A stretch of DNA of 64,000 nucleotides from Phytophthora colocasiae (GCA_018806915.1 JAGKQI010000069.1:558001-622000); one strand, 5' to 3'. Positions 11,035 through 21,060 are shown, numbered from the stretch's first letter. The notes: generated by a model not told the origin, from the letters alone. Made by a program: numbers and translations.

Positions 11035-12234
11035 TCATAGGAGAATGAACTTGAGACTGAGCTGCTTGCTACCCCTCGTGAGTGCTGACTCTGACGTGGT
11101 ACCTTGCGGATCCAAGCCGAGCTCCGAGAAGGGGGAAATGAGTGCTCCCTCCAGCACAGTAGCCACGTCCTCTGCATTTTTCAGCAGCCGGAAAAAAGCA
11201 CCGGCAAAGTCGATGTGCTGATCCAGCTTCGTGACCTTGGCGTGTGCGTCAAAATGAAATTCAGCTGTGAACTCTGGCTCGATCGTCTGGCCCACCACGC
11301 GTTGAGTTATTCTGTCATGATGACGAAGAAGATGCGGGTATACCAGCATTAGTGTGTCCCGTGAAATCCTGAGACTCACTCTGCCCTTCGCCACGACAAC
11401 CCACGTGAGTTTCTGCTCTTCTCCTTGGCAGTCCAGTGACTTCTTCGGAGCATGCACCATCTCCACATCCTTTGGCCGTACGTCAAATGTGCCATGGTAT
11501 GATGTATATCTCTTGAGTTGCAGCAGCACAGCCTCGACACCATCCGATGTGGCACCTTGTGTCACAATGTCTGGAGCACACACGAGTCGTACAAAACTCT
11601 CCTGCAGTGAACTGGACTCGGTCGAATGCAATGCAAAACCTGATCTGAATGCCCGAAGAAAGTGTTTCGCCACTAGCATTGGTCTGTCATCGTGCCAGAC
11701 GCTGTATTCTTGGAAATAACTGCACAGAAAATCCCGGTAGTCCTGCAGGTCCTGCATATGGCCATTAAGTCCTTCTGTCTCCAAGGATAACGTACTGATA
11801 AGTCCTCTTTGTCGAGCTCTGTATCGACGTTGATTTAGTTTGCATTGGGCCTTGCGACGTGCCTTACGTTGCTCCTCATCGTGCAACAAAGGGCGACGTC
11901 CTCGTTTCTTCGGTGGTGGCTTTTCCTTCTTCTTCTCCTTTAGCTTTGGCTTGGTACTTTGGTTTTCTGTAGCTGGTGGTTTAGGACTGGAAGAAGAAGG
12001 GACAAGTGCAGGCATTTTCTCCTCCTGAAGAGACATCGTAAGCGTTGGCATTGCACGAGTGAAGAAGAAGAGCGAATGACTTTGGAGATGATCAGGTGAG
12101 TGATCGGGAAACGGTGAGGACATTCTGGTACTGAACTTTTGTATGGTGTCAAAAACAGACGACGAGTTATTATTTGATCCATTATGATTGGTTGATGCTG
12201 CTGCCAGACCACCGTCATCACCGTCCACCGACAT
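11035..12234 (-). CDS. bZIP transcription factor, Cys-variant basic region
   Basis: Single-exon ORF, 399 residues, ATG at 12234. A Lys/Pro-rich stretch (KEKPPPKKRGRR) leads into a basic region RRKAQCKLNQRRYRARQR followed by leucine-type heptads. Canonical bZIPs have Asn-x7-Arg; here the Asn position is Cys (CKLNQRRYR), a variant described for oomycete bZIP families. The C-terminal ~220 residues have no motif I can name but resemble the long regulatory part of other oomycete bZIPs. It is expected to act in the nucleus; the altered base-contact residue predicts altered site preference. The start is only 31 bases from the divergent release-factor-like gene. It ends 227 bases from the convergent T-protein gene. 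Confidence 0.82.
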   Translation of the reverse strand: MSVDGDDGGLAAASTNHNGSNNNSSSVFDTIQKFSTRMSSPFPDHSPDHLQSHSLFFFTRAMPTLTMSLQEEKMPALVPSSSSPKPPATENQSTKPKLKEKKKEKPPPKKRGRRPLLHDEEQRKARRKAQCKLNQRRYRARQRGLISTLSLETEGLNGHMQDLQDYRDFLCSYFQEYSVWHDDRPMLVAKHFLRAFRSGFALHSTESSSLQESFVRLVCAPDIVTQGATSDGVEAVLLQLKRYTSYHGTFDVRPKDVEMVHAPKKSLDCQGEEQKLTWVVVAKGRVSLRISRDTLMLVYPHLLRHHDRITQRVVGQTIEPEFTAEFHFDAHAKVTKLDQHIDFAGAFFRLLKNAEDVATVLEGALISPFSELGLDPQGTTSESALTRGSKQLSLKFILL

Positions 12235-12265
12235 GTAGTACAGTGTATTACTATTGTCGGTTATT
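12235..12265. promoter_or_regulatory. 31-bp gap between divergent start codons (shared promoter)
   Basis: The bZIP ATG (12234, minus) and the release-factor-like ATG (12266, plus) are separated by 31 bases, so promoters and leaders must overlap the neighbouring gene or be shared. No clear initiator motif is visible inside the gap. Confidence 0.4.
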
Positions 12266-12895
12266 ATGGCGTTCCTGCTCCGTTTGCTACCTACCGCGGC
12301 CGCTCTCCGTCCACCAAGCGGTTGTTTGTGGCGCTGTGTGAGCGCTTCCAGCTCTAATGACCGACCTCGACAGCGGGTTGAAGTTCAGCTGAAGGAGAGC
12401 GATCTGACAGAGTCGTTTGTTAAAGGATCAGGTATATTTTTGTTATATTATTGCTACAGACTCGAATGCTACATGTAGTTTTATACTAATTCCATTATCT
12501 TTACAGGCAAGGGCGGACAGAAGATCAATAAGGTGCGCAATTGCGTGCTATTGACGCATATCCCCACTGGGATCCAAGTGCAGTGCCAGAAGACGCGATC
12601 GCTGGATGGCAACCGCCGTGCTGCTCGGAAACTTCTGCTGCAGAAGTTGGACGACCAGGTGAATGGCAATTTGAGTAAACGCAACGAGAAGATTGAGAAG
12701 CTGCGGCGTCGGAAGGCCAGACGAAGTGCAAAGTCCAAGCAGAAATACGGCAAAACGGAGGGAGTATCAGAGCAAGAGGAAGAAGAAGAAGAAGAAGAGG
12801 AGGACGAGATGGATGAGGAATTTGAAGATGACGAGGAACTGGCTGATATCGATTTGGCAGAACACAGATTTAAGGCCAAGAAGAAGAACAAGTGA
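12266..12895 (+). CDS. Mitochondrial class-I release-factor-like protein (GGQ domain, MTRFR/C12orf65 type)
   Basis: Exons 12266-12431 and 12507-12895; the 75-nt intron (GT...CAG, phase 1) lies just before the catalytic loop. The splice gives SGSGKGGQKINKVRN, the GGQ motif of peptidyl-tRNA hydrolysing release factors. The protein is short (184 residues) and lacks the codon-recognition domains of full RF1, as in the MTRFR/ICT1-like rescue factors, which free peptides from stalled mitochondrial ribosomes. The N-terminus (MAFLLRLLPTAAALRPP) looks like a mitochondrial presequence. The tail is Lys/Arg-rich and then strongly acidic from a GAA/GAG run (bases about 12777-12840). A TTG four codons upstream is in frame, but the ATG at 12266 is preferred. 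The stop is 29 bases from the convergent Elp4 stop. Confidence 0.85.
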
Positions 12896-12924
12896 CATCA
12901 GGGTATTGGAGAGTTAAGAAACAC

Positions 12925-14064
12925 TTAGAATGCCAACGGGTCGGTGCCGTTGTGTCCTGAACTCGATGTATTGCCGCCACAACTGCTCGAGTTGCTACTT
13001 CGAGAACCTTCCGGAGGTAAATGAAATTTCTCGATCTTGAGCTTACGACGTCCACGTTTCACTCCGAATCGTGTATTACTGGGTGCGTGACAAGCGAGGG
13101 CATGCACTCGAGGCAGCTTCTGCAGCGTGAATGACCCTTGAAACTCTTGTAGCTCATCAGGTAACAGATCGAGCGAGCCAGCAAAAGAGTTTAACGCCAA
13201 TACCGTATCACTTACATGTCGAAGCTCATTGAGGAACGGGTCAGGGAACGCGGTCACCACATCACTACCAAGAGCAACGAGACATACAGTCCCTTTTGAC
13301 TGAACGACCAGAGAGCGAAGTTGTCGAACAAATTTGAACAACGCCGCCATGTGTGAGGTATCTGCAGGTCCCAACAATGGTGATCCGAGCCCAATTAAGC
13401 CCAGACGCAGCACTCGATCTCCATTTTCCTTCTGCTGCATCACGATTCCCTCCACAGCGAGATACAGACGCTCGTACACTTCCCCAACCGTATTTCCAGC
13501 CCAATTGAGCAAGTTAATAGCAATTGGCTCATTGGCACTCAACATTTCTCCGTGCATCGTCTTGGACAGGTCAAAACTATGGCAGAATCGGCCCTTCATC
13601 TGCTGTTTCTGTTCGTATTTGCCGTACTGCCAGGCGATAGTCAGTGGATTCTCCTTGTCATTGTCTGCAATCTGCTGCTTCACCTGTCGTTGGGCGATAC
13701 TGAGCTCCAATGGTAGTTGATACTTCACAAACTCCAAAGCATCAGGTGCTACCATAGCAGCACGCTGACCACCAGCGACGCCTTCAGCGACAAAGTACCG
13801 TAGTAGATCGACGGCCATCGAATCAGAGGCCCCAGCGCCAACATCAAGGCTCGAGTCCGACTGGGTTTCCACCATATTGAGAGTACCCAGCATTAGCCCA
13901 CCACCCAATGCAGCGTCCAGTTCACTTAGACCTGAAGACACGAGCGTTTGGCCATTGAGAAAGGGTTTGGTGCCGCTACCCAGCGAAGACGTAGGTGTCT
14001 TTCGTCGGAAGCTCATTTTCGACTGGTTGCGATAAAAGTCCAGGAATTTCGAGTATTTTCGCAT
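12925..14064 (-). CDS. ELP4: Elongator complex protein 4 (Elp4/PAXNEB family)
   Basis: Single-exon ORF, 379 residues from the ATG at 14064; an internal ATG at 14016 (MSFRRKTPTSS) is an equally plausible start. Family blocks are GTKPFLNGQTLVSSGLSELD, the RecA-like ALGGGLMLGT, and a later LLDP-type core GLGSPLLGP. Elp4 forms a hexameric RecA-like ring with Elp5 and Elp6 in the Elongator complex, which modifies wobble uridines of tRNAs. The P-loop lysine typical of true ATPases is absent here, as is usual for the Elp456 ring. The Ser/Gly/Asn-rich C-terminal 30 residues look disordered. Confidence 0.88.
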   Translation of the reverse strand: MRKYSKFLDFYRNQSKMSFRRKTPTSSLGSGTKPFLNGQTLVSSGLSELDAALGGGLMLGTLNMVETQSDSSLDVGAGASDSMAVDLLRYFVAEGVAGGQRAAMVAPDALEFVKYQLPLELSIAQRQVKQQIADNDKENPLTIAWQYGKYEQKQQMKGRFCHSFDLSKTMHGEMLSANEPIAINLLNWAGNTVGEVYERLYLAVEGIVMQQKENGDRVLRLGLIGLGSPLLGPADTSHMAALFKFVRQLRSLVVQSKGTVCLVALGSDVVTAFPDPFLNELRHVSDTVLALNSFAGSLDLLPDELQEFQGSFTLQKLPRVHALACHAPSNTRFGVKRGRRKLKIEKFHLPPEGSRSSNSSSCGGNTSSSGHNGTDPLAF

Positions 14065-14169
14065 GGAGATTTGTCATTTTACTATCAATGAACAAAATTG
14101 CCACACACTTTATCAAACATCTTTTATTCATGGGACTGATCTACGTTCGCGAACAATGCGTTGACGAAC

Positions 14170-17100
14170 CTAGTTGAGCCAGAACTCGTCCTTGGTGCTA
14201 ATTTCTCTTTCCTTGAGCTTCTTCCACCTCTCGTGGGTCTCAGCTACGATCTGAATGGCGGCCTCTGCGGAAGTCGGCTTCTCCTGTGAGAACACGTTCT
14301 CCGACTTGCCCTCCGGGATCTTATACTTCTTGAGCCAGTCCACCAGAGCATCTAACACGCCGGGCTTCACGTTTTGTAAGTCACTCACGCTATTAATCTT
14401 GTCGGCATCCTCGTCGGCGAGGGAAATCACCAGGATCTTGTGATCTACCTCACCCTGGTCAACAAGCTCGATGCTACCCAGGATCTTGACCGGGTTCACA
14501 GAACCCATGCGGAGCTGTTTAGCACCAATCTCGATCACATCCAATGGGTCGTTGTCGCCGCCGTTGCCGCTCTCATCCTTCACGCTCGGGTCTTCCCACG
14601 TCTGGGGGAGCAAACCATAGTTGAAGAAAGGCACGCCGTACAGATAGTCACGGCCACGAGTGCCGTTATGCGTCGTATCCTGCATAATTGGGTTGTAACG
14701 CTCCTCCTTGTTCACTTCCATCTTGTGGGCAATGCCCTTCGGAATCTCGACAATAAAGTTGTAAGAGCTGTTGTCCTCCGAGTCAGCTGGGTGGAGCGGG
14801 ATGTCGTGCCACGGAGAGATCTTTTCGCCCTTCTCGTTCTTGAAGTGGAGCTTGTAGTCGGTGCGACCGAACGTTCCCTCCGACGAGAACGAGCGAGACG
14901 TGTCCACTACAGGCTTCGAGAACTGCGTAGCAAACGGAATCCAGCGCGGGCTGTTGATGTTCTGGTAGTAGTCAATCATGATGTCCCAGCCAGACTTGAC
15001 CATAAAACCCTGAGGAACACACGTCGGTTTGTCTTCCCATCCAGTGGGAATTTTGTCGCCTTCACATTTCTGTAGGCCCTCGCGAGCCATCTTGCGCATT
15101 CGAGACCCCGAGATCGACAAAAAGTCCTGCTTACGGCTGCTGTCCATCGGCTTCATCTTGTGATCTTGCACGTCATAATAAACCTTCGAGAACGACAGGA
15201 TGTTGAAGTCCTCCATGCCAGGAGCCATGTGCAGTACAAAGCGGCCGTGGTCACCAGCGTAGATGTCATCCTTGTCACCAGCCGAACGCTTGATACCAGC
15301 AGGGTCACGTCCTACAACGAAGAAACTCGCGCCAGCGTTCTTACGGCTCTTGGCGTGCCACTGCACTTCACGGGGGCCAGCATAGATCATTGGGGAAGGC
15401 CATATCGCAAGCACTGTGCTCTCCTTGTCCAGCATGCCGTCGCGGAGAATAGCTTCGTGCTGGCGAACACGCACATCAAGAGGCACATCGTCCTCCTTCG
15501 TCCACCCACCAAGAGGAGACAACCACAACACCGGGTTTTTGTAGCCCTGGGCTATCAGCTGCTCGCGGGCGTTGTTCATGAGGTATGCATGGCCAGCGTG
15601 CGTCGGGTTTCTTGTCTGAAAAGCGAGCACCACATCAGCATTCATCTCCTCAAAGCGCTTGCGTAATTCCGTAGGGGTTAAGCGGTACTGGTCCAGGTCA
15701 TCGTTGTACTTAACGCGGGTGAGCAGTTCAATCTCACCACCGAGAAGGTAATCACCCGACTTCAGGATCTCGGCAATATACGGGTGGCCATCATCCATGG
15801 CGCCAAACGTGCGCGTGATGCGCTCCTCCTTGCGGTGGTCATAAACTTCAGGGTCATTTAAAAGCGCCAGCTCTTCACCAGAGGGACTGACCAGCACAAC
15901 CTGTTTGAACTCACCAATACGATTCTTGGTAGCGTCGTTGACTGGGAGGACGATTGGCACTGGCATATTCACACGTTGGCCCTTGGACACGAACTCATTC
16001 GAGTATTCAGAGAAGTTGGTAGGCTTATGGAGAGCAAGGTGGCCGTCAGTCAGGTTATCCGTATCGTACAGCACGCTGCTGAAGTGGAGGGACTGCAGGT
16101 AGACGCCCTCGCGCATGAATCCACGCAGAGGAGCAGCCCAACCCTCACCGATGACCTGGAGCCAATGAACGTCTTCGTCGCGAAGAAGCACACGGGGCAG
16201 GGCATCGTAGTTGTCTGGACGGGAGGCATGCGGTTGGTCTGGGAACAATGTCGGGAACGTGGCGACGGCATTACCACCATCAGCCACAGCGACGCCAGGG
16301 TATCCACTAGGAGGCTCCTCTACACCAGTCAGTAGACCGTCAGCCTCCAACTTGTCCAGGATCATCTTCACCTCATCATCAAGTGACTGACTTGAAGCGT
16401 TGAGGTGAATCTCCGGGTTCAGCGGCTCTTCATAAGGCGACGAAATACCCGTAAAGTCCTTGATTTCTCCCTTGATAGCTCGTTTGTAAAGCCCCTTAAC
16501 ATCTCGATCAGCAGCAACTGACACGGGCACATCCACAAACACTTCGTAGAAAGGAATGTTCATCTTCTTATGAAGATCGCGAACTTCATCTCTCCGGGCG
16601 CGGAAGGGAGACACCAGAGCCACAAGAGTAATCACTCCAGCTTCAGAGAATAGAGTAGACATTTCTCCCACTCGGCGCACGCTTTCTGCCCGGTCCGTCT
16701 CTGAGAACCCCAGATCTCGATTCAATCCAATGCGCACATTGTCGCCGTCAAGACGGTACGTGTGCACACGGCGGCGCAATAGCTCTTTCTCCAGTGCACG
16801 ACCCACGGTGCTCTTACCACTTCCAGACAGGCCTGTAAACCAAAGTGTGGCTCCTTTTTGCTGTAGTGCAGCGTAGCGTTGAGGTCGAGAGAGCAGCGAC
16901 GAGTCGTAGTACACGTTACGCTGCATGTCGAGCTTCTGCAGACGTTGGTCGGCGCACACTTGATCCACCTGAGTCTGATTCGCCAGATCTGATACCGCAA
17001 TGACCGGAGTGTTGGCTCTGGGGCTGCCCACACCAGCGAAAAGCGCGATGAGCACCAGGTAGGGCATCACGACGAGAGCAGCCAGCACGAACTTCTTGAC

Positions 17101-17211
17101 CAGCGCGCGACGCTCGTCGTAGTCCGGACCGCGCGAGAACACGCGGCTGGCAGTGCCGTCGTTGCACTCGAGGTCGTCCTGCTTCACGGAGGCGTACAGG
17201 GCGTCGCTCAT
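14170..17211 (-). CDS. Trifunctional APS kinase-ATP sulfurylase-inorganic pyrophosphatase fusion
   Basis: 1013 residues from the ATG at 17211 (an in-frame TTG at 17250 is not needed). Order: N-terminal acidic stretch, one membrane segment (residues about 37-57, KKFVLAALVVMPYLVLIALF), APS kinase with P-loop GLSGSGKST (about 124-132), ATP sulfurylase with QTRNPTHAGH (about 530) and GRDPAG, and a class I pyrophosphatase with DNDPLDV (about 885). ATP sulfurylase makes APS plus PPi, the kinase makes PAPS, and the pyrophosphatase removes PPi and pulls the unfavourable first step. Such fusions are known from heterokont algae and oomycetes. The membrane anchor could tether the enzyme to an internal membrane; the targeting is inference. 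No intron is seen. Confidence 0.95.
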   Translation of the reverse strand: MSDALYASVKQDDLECNDGTASRVFSRGPDYDERRALVKKFVLAALVVMPYLVLIALFAGVGSPRANTPVIAVSDLANQTQVDQVCADQRLQKLDMQRNVYYDSSLLSRPQRYAALQQKGATLWFTGLSGSGKSTVGRALEKELLRRRVHTYRLDGDNVRIGLNRDLGFSETDRAESVRRVGEMSTLFSEAGVITLVALVSPFRARRDEVRDLHKKMNIPFYEVFVDVPVSVAADRDVKGLYKRAIKGEIKDFTGISSPYEEPLNPEIHLNASSQSLDDEVKMILDKLEADGLLTGVEEPPSGYPGVAVADGGNAVATFPTLFPDQPHASRPDNYDALPRVLLRDEDVHWLQVIGEGWAAPLRGFMREGVYLQSLHFSSVLYDTDNLTDGHLALHKPTNFSEYSNEFVSKGQRVNMPVPIVLPVNDATKNRIGEFKQVVLVSPSGEELALLNDPEVYDHRKEERITRTFGAMDDGHPYIAEILKSGDYLLGGEIELLTRVKYNDDLDQYRLTPTELRKRFEEMNADVVLAFQTRNPTHAGHAYLMNNAREQLIAQGYKNPVLWLSPLGGWTKEDDVPLDVRVRQHEAILRDGMLDKESTVLAIWPSPMIYAGPREVQWHAKSRKNAGASFFVVGRDPAGIKRSAGDKDDIYAGDHGRFVLHMAPGMEDFNILSFSKVYYDVQDHKMKPMDSSRKQDFLSISGSRMRKMAREGLQKCEGDKIPTGWEDKPTCVPQGFMVKSGWDIMIDYYQNINSPRWIPFATQFSKPVVDTSRSFSSEGTFGRTDYKLHFKNEKGEKISPWHDIPLHPADSEDNSSYNFIVEIPKGIAHKMEVNKEERYNPIMQDTTHNGTRGRDYLYGVPFFNYGLLPQTWEDPSVKDESGNGGDNDPLDVIEIGAKQLRMGSVNPVKILGSIELVDQGEVDHKILVISLADEDADKINSVSDLQNVKPGVLDALVDWLKKYKIPEGKSENVFSQEKPTSAEAAIQIVAETHERWKKLKEREISTKDEFWLN

Positions 17212-18379
17212 GGTTCCTTCCTCCTTGCTGCCTCTGATGCAGATTGGCAAATGGCAATACAGAGTGCGGAATGGATTGAAGGAGTGATGGTCAAGTGCTT
17301 TTCACCTAGACCTAACCGTTGATTTGTATGGAGGTTTTGTATGGAAAAATTGCAGAGACGCGGCAGAAAATTTAAGTTGACTATCGAAATCGGGCCATCC
17401 CTACACACCGGCATGGGCCAAAAAGCAATGGTGCTCAGCCTGATCAGAGGTAGAGCGCAGCTATCCTTGATGAACTCATAGAGATGAAAAGGTTGGCAGT
17501 GCTTGACCTCGGCGGGGGATTACGTGGGCAGGTTGTGCAGATGGACTTCGGTCTCTTATTGCGTCGAGCAATACTTCAATTTGAGTGGTAGACATCAGAG
17601 CCAATCACGATTGCTCTTCAACGTGCGTCGATGCAATTTCGGTGGTATTTAAAAAAAAGATCGCGATAGATACTTTCTTTTCAATGACATGCATCGAAGA
17701 CTGCAGTATGAGAAGCAAGGGATTGCATTCTTGTGCGTGTATTGATTCGAAAGTAGCATAAGGCTTTCTAGCCTTTTGTACGACCAATTGTTTTCTACTG
17801 GTATCGTGCTCGCAAACACCAGCTTCTATCTCCAGTGGAAATACTCCACTCGCTTATTACCTGAGCTAGTTGCACGTCGTCTCTCCTCGCACCACCACCG
17901 GATTGATGACAAGCAAGCACAGCTCACTCTGACTGGTCCAAGTTGGAGAGGTGCTATAAAAAGGCTAAAATCGTTTTAAGATTCCTTCCTGTAGAAATTC
18001 GTTCTCGTTTTACTGTTGGTTTATTCAGTAAAACTTAAACAAGAGCACTTAGAGACTGACGAGCTACGTGTTGCCGAATCGCTCCGTGTTTGCCAGGCTA
18101 ACTGTCTCCCGTGTAGACAGATACTGTAATACACAAATCTCAGGTTGCCGTTATACGTTTCGAAAAATGCATTAGTTTCTGCGCTTCGATGTCAGAACGA
18201 GTGCCTCCTAACTTGTCGACTGTCGAAGTTCGAGTCGAACAGCATGGGGCGGTTCGCCATCATCTCACAAGCGTACAAGGTTATCCTGGACCTCAACAAC
18301 CGAGCAATATCACGATCTTCCCTGCTCGGGGGCAAAATGCTCGTGCCATTCTCCAACAGCGTTCGCATAGCACAAGTCA
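17212..18379. other. Intergenic region, 1.2 kb, between divergent genes
   Basis: Holds the upstream regions of the minus-strand sulfate-activation fusion and the plus-strand DUF1295 gene. No ORF here has coding character and I see no RNA gene or repeat. An open frame from 18189 runs into the DUF1295 gene but probably is leader sequence. Confidence 0.5.
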
Positions 18380-18386
18380 CCACTTT
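18380..18386 (+). promoter_or_regulatory. Initiator-like motif before the DUF1295 gene
   Basis: CCACTTT fits the oomycete YCAYTYY initiator and lies 31-37 bases before the ATG at 18417, in a pyrimidine-rich stretch. It supports that ATG over the upstream in-frame ATG at 18189. Confidence 0.35.
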
Positions 18387-18416
18387 CTCGTCTCCAACAA
18401 AACTACTCGTACAGCC

Positions 18417-19385
18417 ATGGGGTTCTCTCAAGACCTGCGTGAATTGCTGAGCTGTATGTCTATCGTTGCAGTAGTTGGCTACGTCACCGACCTGCAGTTT
18501 TTCGCTGGTGTCTGTGTGGGTATCCAGTGGCTGTCCGCCATGTACGGCATCCCCAACAAGACCGAGCGGTACTTCGACCTCACGGGATCCACCACCTACG
18601 CCATAGTCTCCATATTGGCTTACATACACACCGAGTCGGCTTCATGGTGTGACACTCTCCTCACGACTTTCGTGTGGCTTTGGTGTGTGCGTCTCGGCTC
18701 GTTCCTGTTCTGGCGGGTCTGTAGAGATGGCAGTGACAAGCGCTTCGCCGAAATCATCGTGAACCCGCTGTGCTTTTTGGCCGCCTGGAACATCCAGGGT
18801 CTTTGGGTTTTCTTCACACTGCTCGCCGTGCTACTCAGTGTTGTTCACGGGACCAGCGATCCGGAGGTGCAGCCCTTCGACATCATCGGCACGAGTCTGT
18901 GGGTTGTTGGCTACGTCATTGAGCTCACGGCGGACTACCAGAAGATCAAGTTCCGCTTGGATACGCGCAACAAGGACCAGTTCATCTGCTCCGGGTTATG
19001 GAGCTACAGCCGTCACCCGAACTACTTTGGTGAGATCACCATGTGGGTTGGCGTCTTCCTGGTGGCAGTACACACGCTACCGAGCTTCGCTCTGCAATGC
19101 ACCGCAGCTATCAGTCCGACGTTCATGGCGTTGCTGATCATTTTCAGATCAGGTATTCCGCTACTAGAAGAAGACGCGGATCAGCGGTGGGGGAAGCTCA
19201 AATCTTACCAGAAATACAAACTGCAGACGAGTGTGTTGGTGCCATGCCCAAACGCAAACTACCCCAGCTCGAGCGCGCCAAGATCGCGTAAGTTTTTAAG
19301 TTTTACACACGTCACAGACGCAGTTCTCGTCTTTAAAATCTACGTTGCTATTCCTGTCCAAGGGGAACAGAGCTCGTACTTCTAA
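18417..19385 (+). CDS. DUF1295 / steroid 5-alpha-reductase-like membrane protein
   Basis: From ATG 18417 (MGFSQDL) the protein is about 322 residues with five to six membrane segments and the DUF1295/ICMT-like signature SRHPNYFGEI followed by a W and a C-terminal YQKYKLQTSVLVP. The family is placed with NADPH-dependent sterol reductases and isoprenylcysteine methyltransferases by this RHPNYxGE motif; the substrate here is unknown. A longer form from the ATG at 18189 adds 76 residues without membrane or targeting character. After TSVLVPCP the frame looks poorly coding, while a neighbouring frame reads MPKRKLPQLERAKIA and stops at 19291, so the last ~45 residues given here may be wrong (frameshift or unrecognised splice). 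Confidence 0.75.
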   Translation: MGFSQDLRELLSCMSIVAVVGYVTDLQFFAGVCVGIQWLSAMYGIPNKTERYFDLTGSTTYAIVSILAYIHTESASWCDTLLTTFVWLWCVRLGSFLFWRVCRDGSDKRFAEIIVNPLCFLAAWNIQGLWVFFTLLAVLLSVVHGTSDPEVQPFDIIGTSLWVVGYVIELTADYQKIKFRLDTRNKDQFICSGLWSYSRHPNYFGEITMWVGVFLVAVHTLPSFALQCTAAISPTFMALLIIFRSGIPLLEEDADQRWGKLKSYQKYKLQTSVLVPCPNANYPSSSAPRSRKFLSFTHVTDAVLVFKIYVAIPVQGEQSSYF

Positions 19386-19437
19386 AATACTTCCTCCACC
19401 TTCTTCGTCAAAGTCTGTGTATTTAGCAAGAATCGTT

Positions 19438-21060
19438 ATGAACAAGCACTCGAGTTCTTCGCTAAAGCAGCTAGGAATGGGCAATCGCGCCAAGGCGGTG
19501 ACTCTCTTGCTTCGAGTAAGACTAAGTAGAATTCAATTTTCACTACAGCAAAAGTTCCCTAACTAGCGCTTGAACATTTTTTTTCAGGAGGAAATGAAAA
19601 GTGATAGGCGACAAGCTGTAGCCAAGGCTTTGACGGCCAAGTTGACAGCAAAATATGCCAAAAACGACCCAACGTTCGCTTCCTCCATCGCCAACATGGC
19701 CAATCGGCTGTTGCTGCACTCGGAAAAGCGCATCATGGAGGCAGATATCGTCGCTCTCGAAGCGATTGTTAAGAAAATGAGTCTGGAGCGCCAGAAACTC
19801 TCGCAATCCGGCCATAACAGTGACAGCAGAGGAAGTAGTGCTAGAAGTGGGGAAAGTCGAGAGAGGGTTAGATTCGCAGTCGATGCAGGAGAGACAGGGT
19901 GTAAAGGTTCACCAGCCAACTTGGACGCTTTGAAGGATCAGGACGAGTGGGTACTGCTAAATGCTCTTAATCTTGTGGAATTCGAGAGCGACCAGGCAAA
20001 GGAGAAGGTGAAACTAGTGGAGAAGAAACGGATGCAGAAGGCTTGGCTTGACGCTCAACAGAATGAGAAGATCAAGTATCGCGACTCGGAGAAGCAAATG
20101 AAGGCCGCAGCTTTCCAGTACCAACAGCAAGATATAAGCAATTGGCAAGCACAGGAGAACGCCAAGCAGCAGAGTCAGCATGAAAGCATCATGAAAGTTC
20201 GTCGTGAAAGGGACGAGCAGCTTCGCCAGCAGAAACTCGCACTGGAACAGCGCGAATATCAGCGTAAACAGGATGAAGCGGCCGAGGTGGAGCGTGTTCA
20301 AACCGAGTTGAAGCGCCTGGAGATTGACGCTCGTCAACGCCGTGAAACCGAGCACGCTCGCATGAAGAAACTACAGGCTGAAAATGCACTGGTACAGCAG
20401 CATAAAGGTCGGGCCAAATTGCAGGAGCACCTGGAGGACGTGGAGCTCATGGAAGCCTATGCTCGTCGACTGGCTCGAGAGGACGAAGAGCGTATGCGTC
20501 GATTGCAGATGAATCTACAGCGCCGCGACCATAGGATGGGAATCGCTGAGAGTATGCAGAGTCAACTGAGACAAAAAGCACTGGAAGATGAACGTCGAGC
20601 TGAAGAATACCAGAAGAAGAAAGAGGCGGCTGAAATCCTACAGCAACAGCTAAAGGAGGACGCAAGACACAAAGAAGCTCTGGAACGTCAGCAGTTCTTG
20701 TTGCAGCAAAGAGAGCAGAAGAAGCAACGCGAACGTCAAGAGGTGGAGGATGATCTCACGTTTGCCCGTCAGTATCACTCGGAGGGCCTAGCTGCGATTG
20801 AGGCCCAACAGCGCCAAGCTCGAGGTGTGCGTCAACGGAACAAGATCTTCCAGGAGAAATTGATCGTCCAAATGGCAGAGCAAAGGGAGGGACAGCCCAT
20901 GTCACCGCTGCATTTGCCCCGATCGCTCATGAACAGCCGTGAAAGGCACTTAAACGCCAAGTTACTGCAGAAACTGGAAGACCCCGGCGTGGGGCAGAAG
21001 GTCGTGGAGAAACTCAGTCCAACTAAAGAAGCCCCAGTGATAGCCACCAGTTTCTATTGA
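19438..21060 (+). CDS. TPH-domain (trichohyalin/plectin-homology) coiled-coil protein, probably flagellar
   Basis: Two exons: 19438-19515 (MNKHSSSSLKQLGMGNRAKAV...LLLR) and 19588-21060, joined across a 72-nt phase-0 intron ending in a T-tract and CAG. The product is about 516 residues. After a short globular N-terminus (residues 27-100) and a Ser-rich linker, residues about 130-470 form nearly unbroken Glu/Gln/Lys/Arg-rich coiled coil with repeats such as RRERDEQLRQQ and AYARRLAREDEERMRRLQM, typical of TPH proteins (CFAP45/CFAP53/MNS1 class) that line ciliary doublet microtubules. A role in zoospore flagella is inference from the family. The start assignment rests on the clean splice and continuous helix across the junction. 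Confidence 0.72.

Noticed and set aside
10872..11177. Minus-strand frame YDKTKETYDAWLEKIIQEAAAHHN... beyond the bZIP stop
   Set aside because: Could be an extra 3' exon, but the bZIP frame ends cleanly and I could not find a convincing splice pair.
14440..15075. Plus-strand ORF of 211 codons within the sulfate-activation fusion
   Set aside because: Antisense shadow of the pyrophosphatase region.
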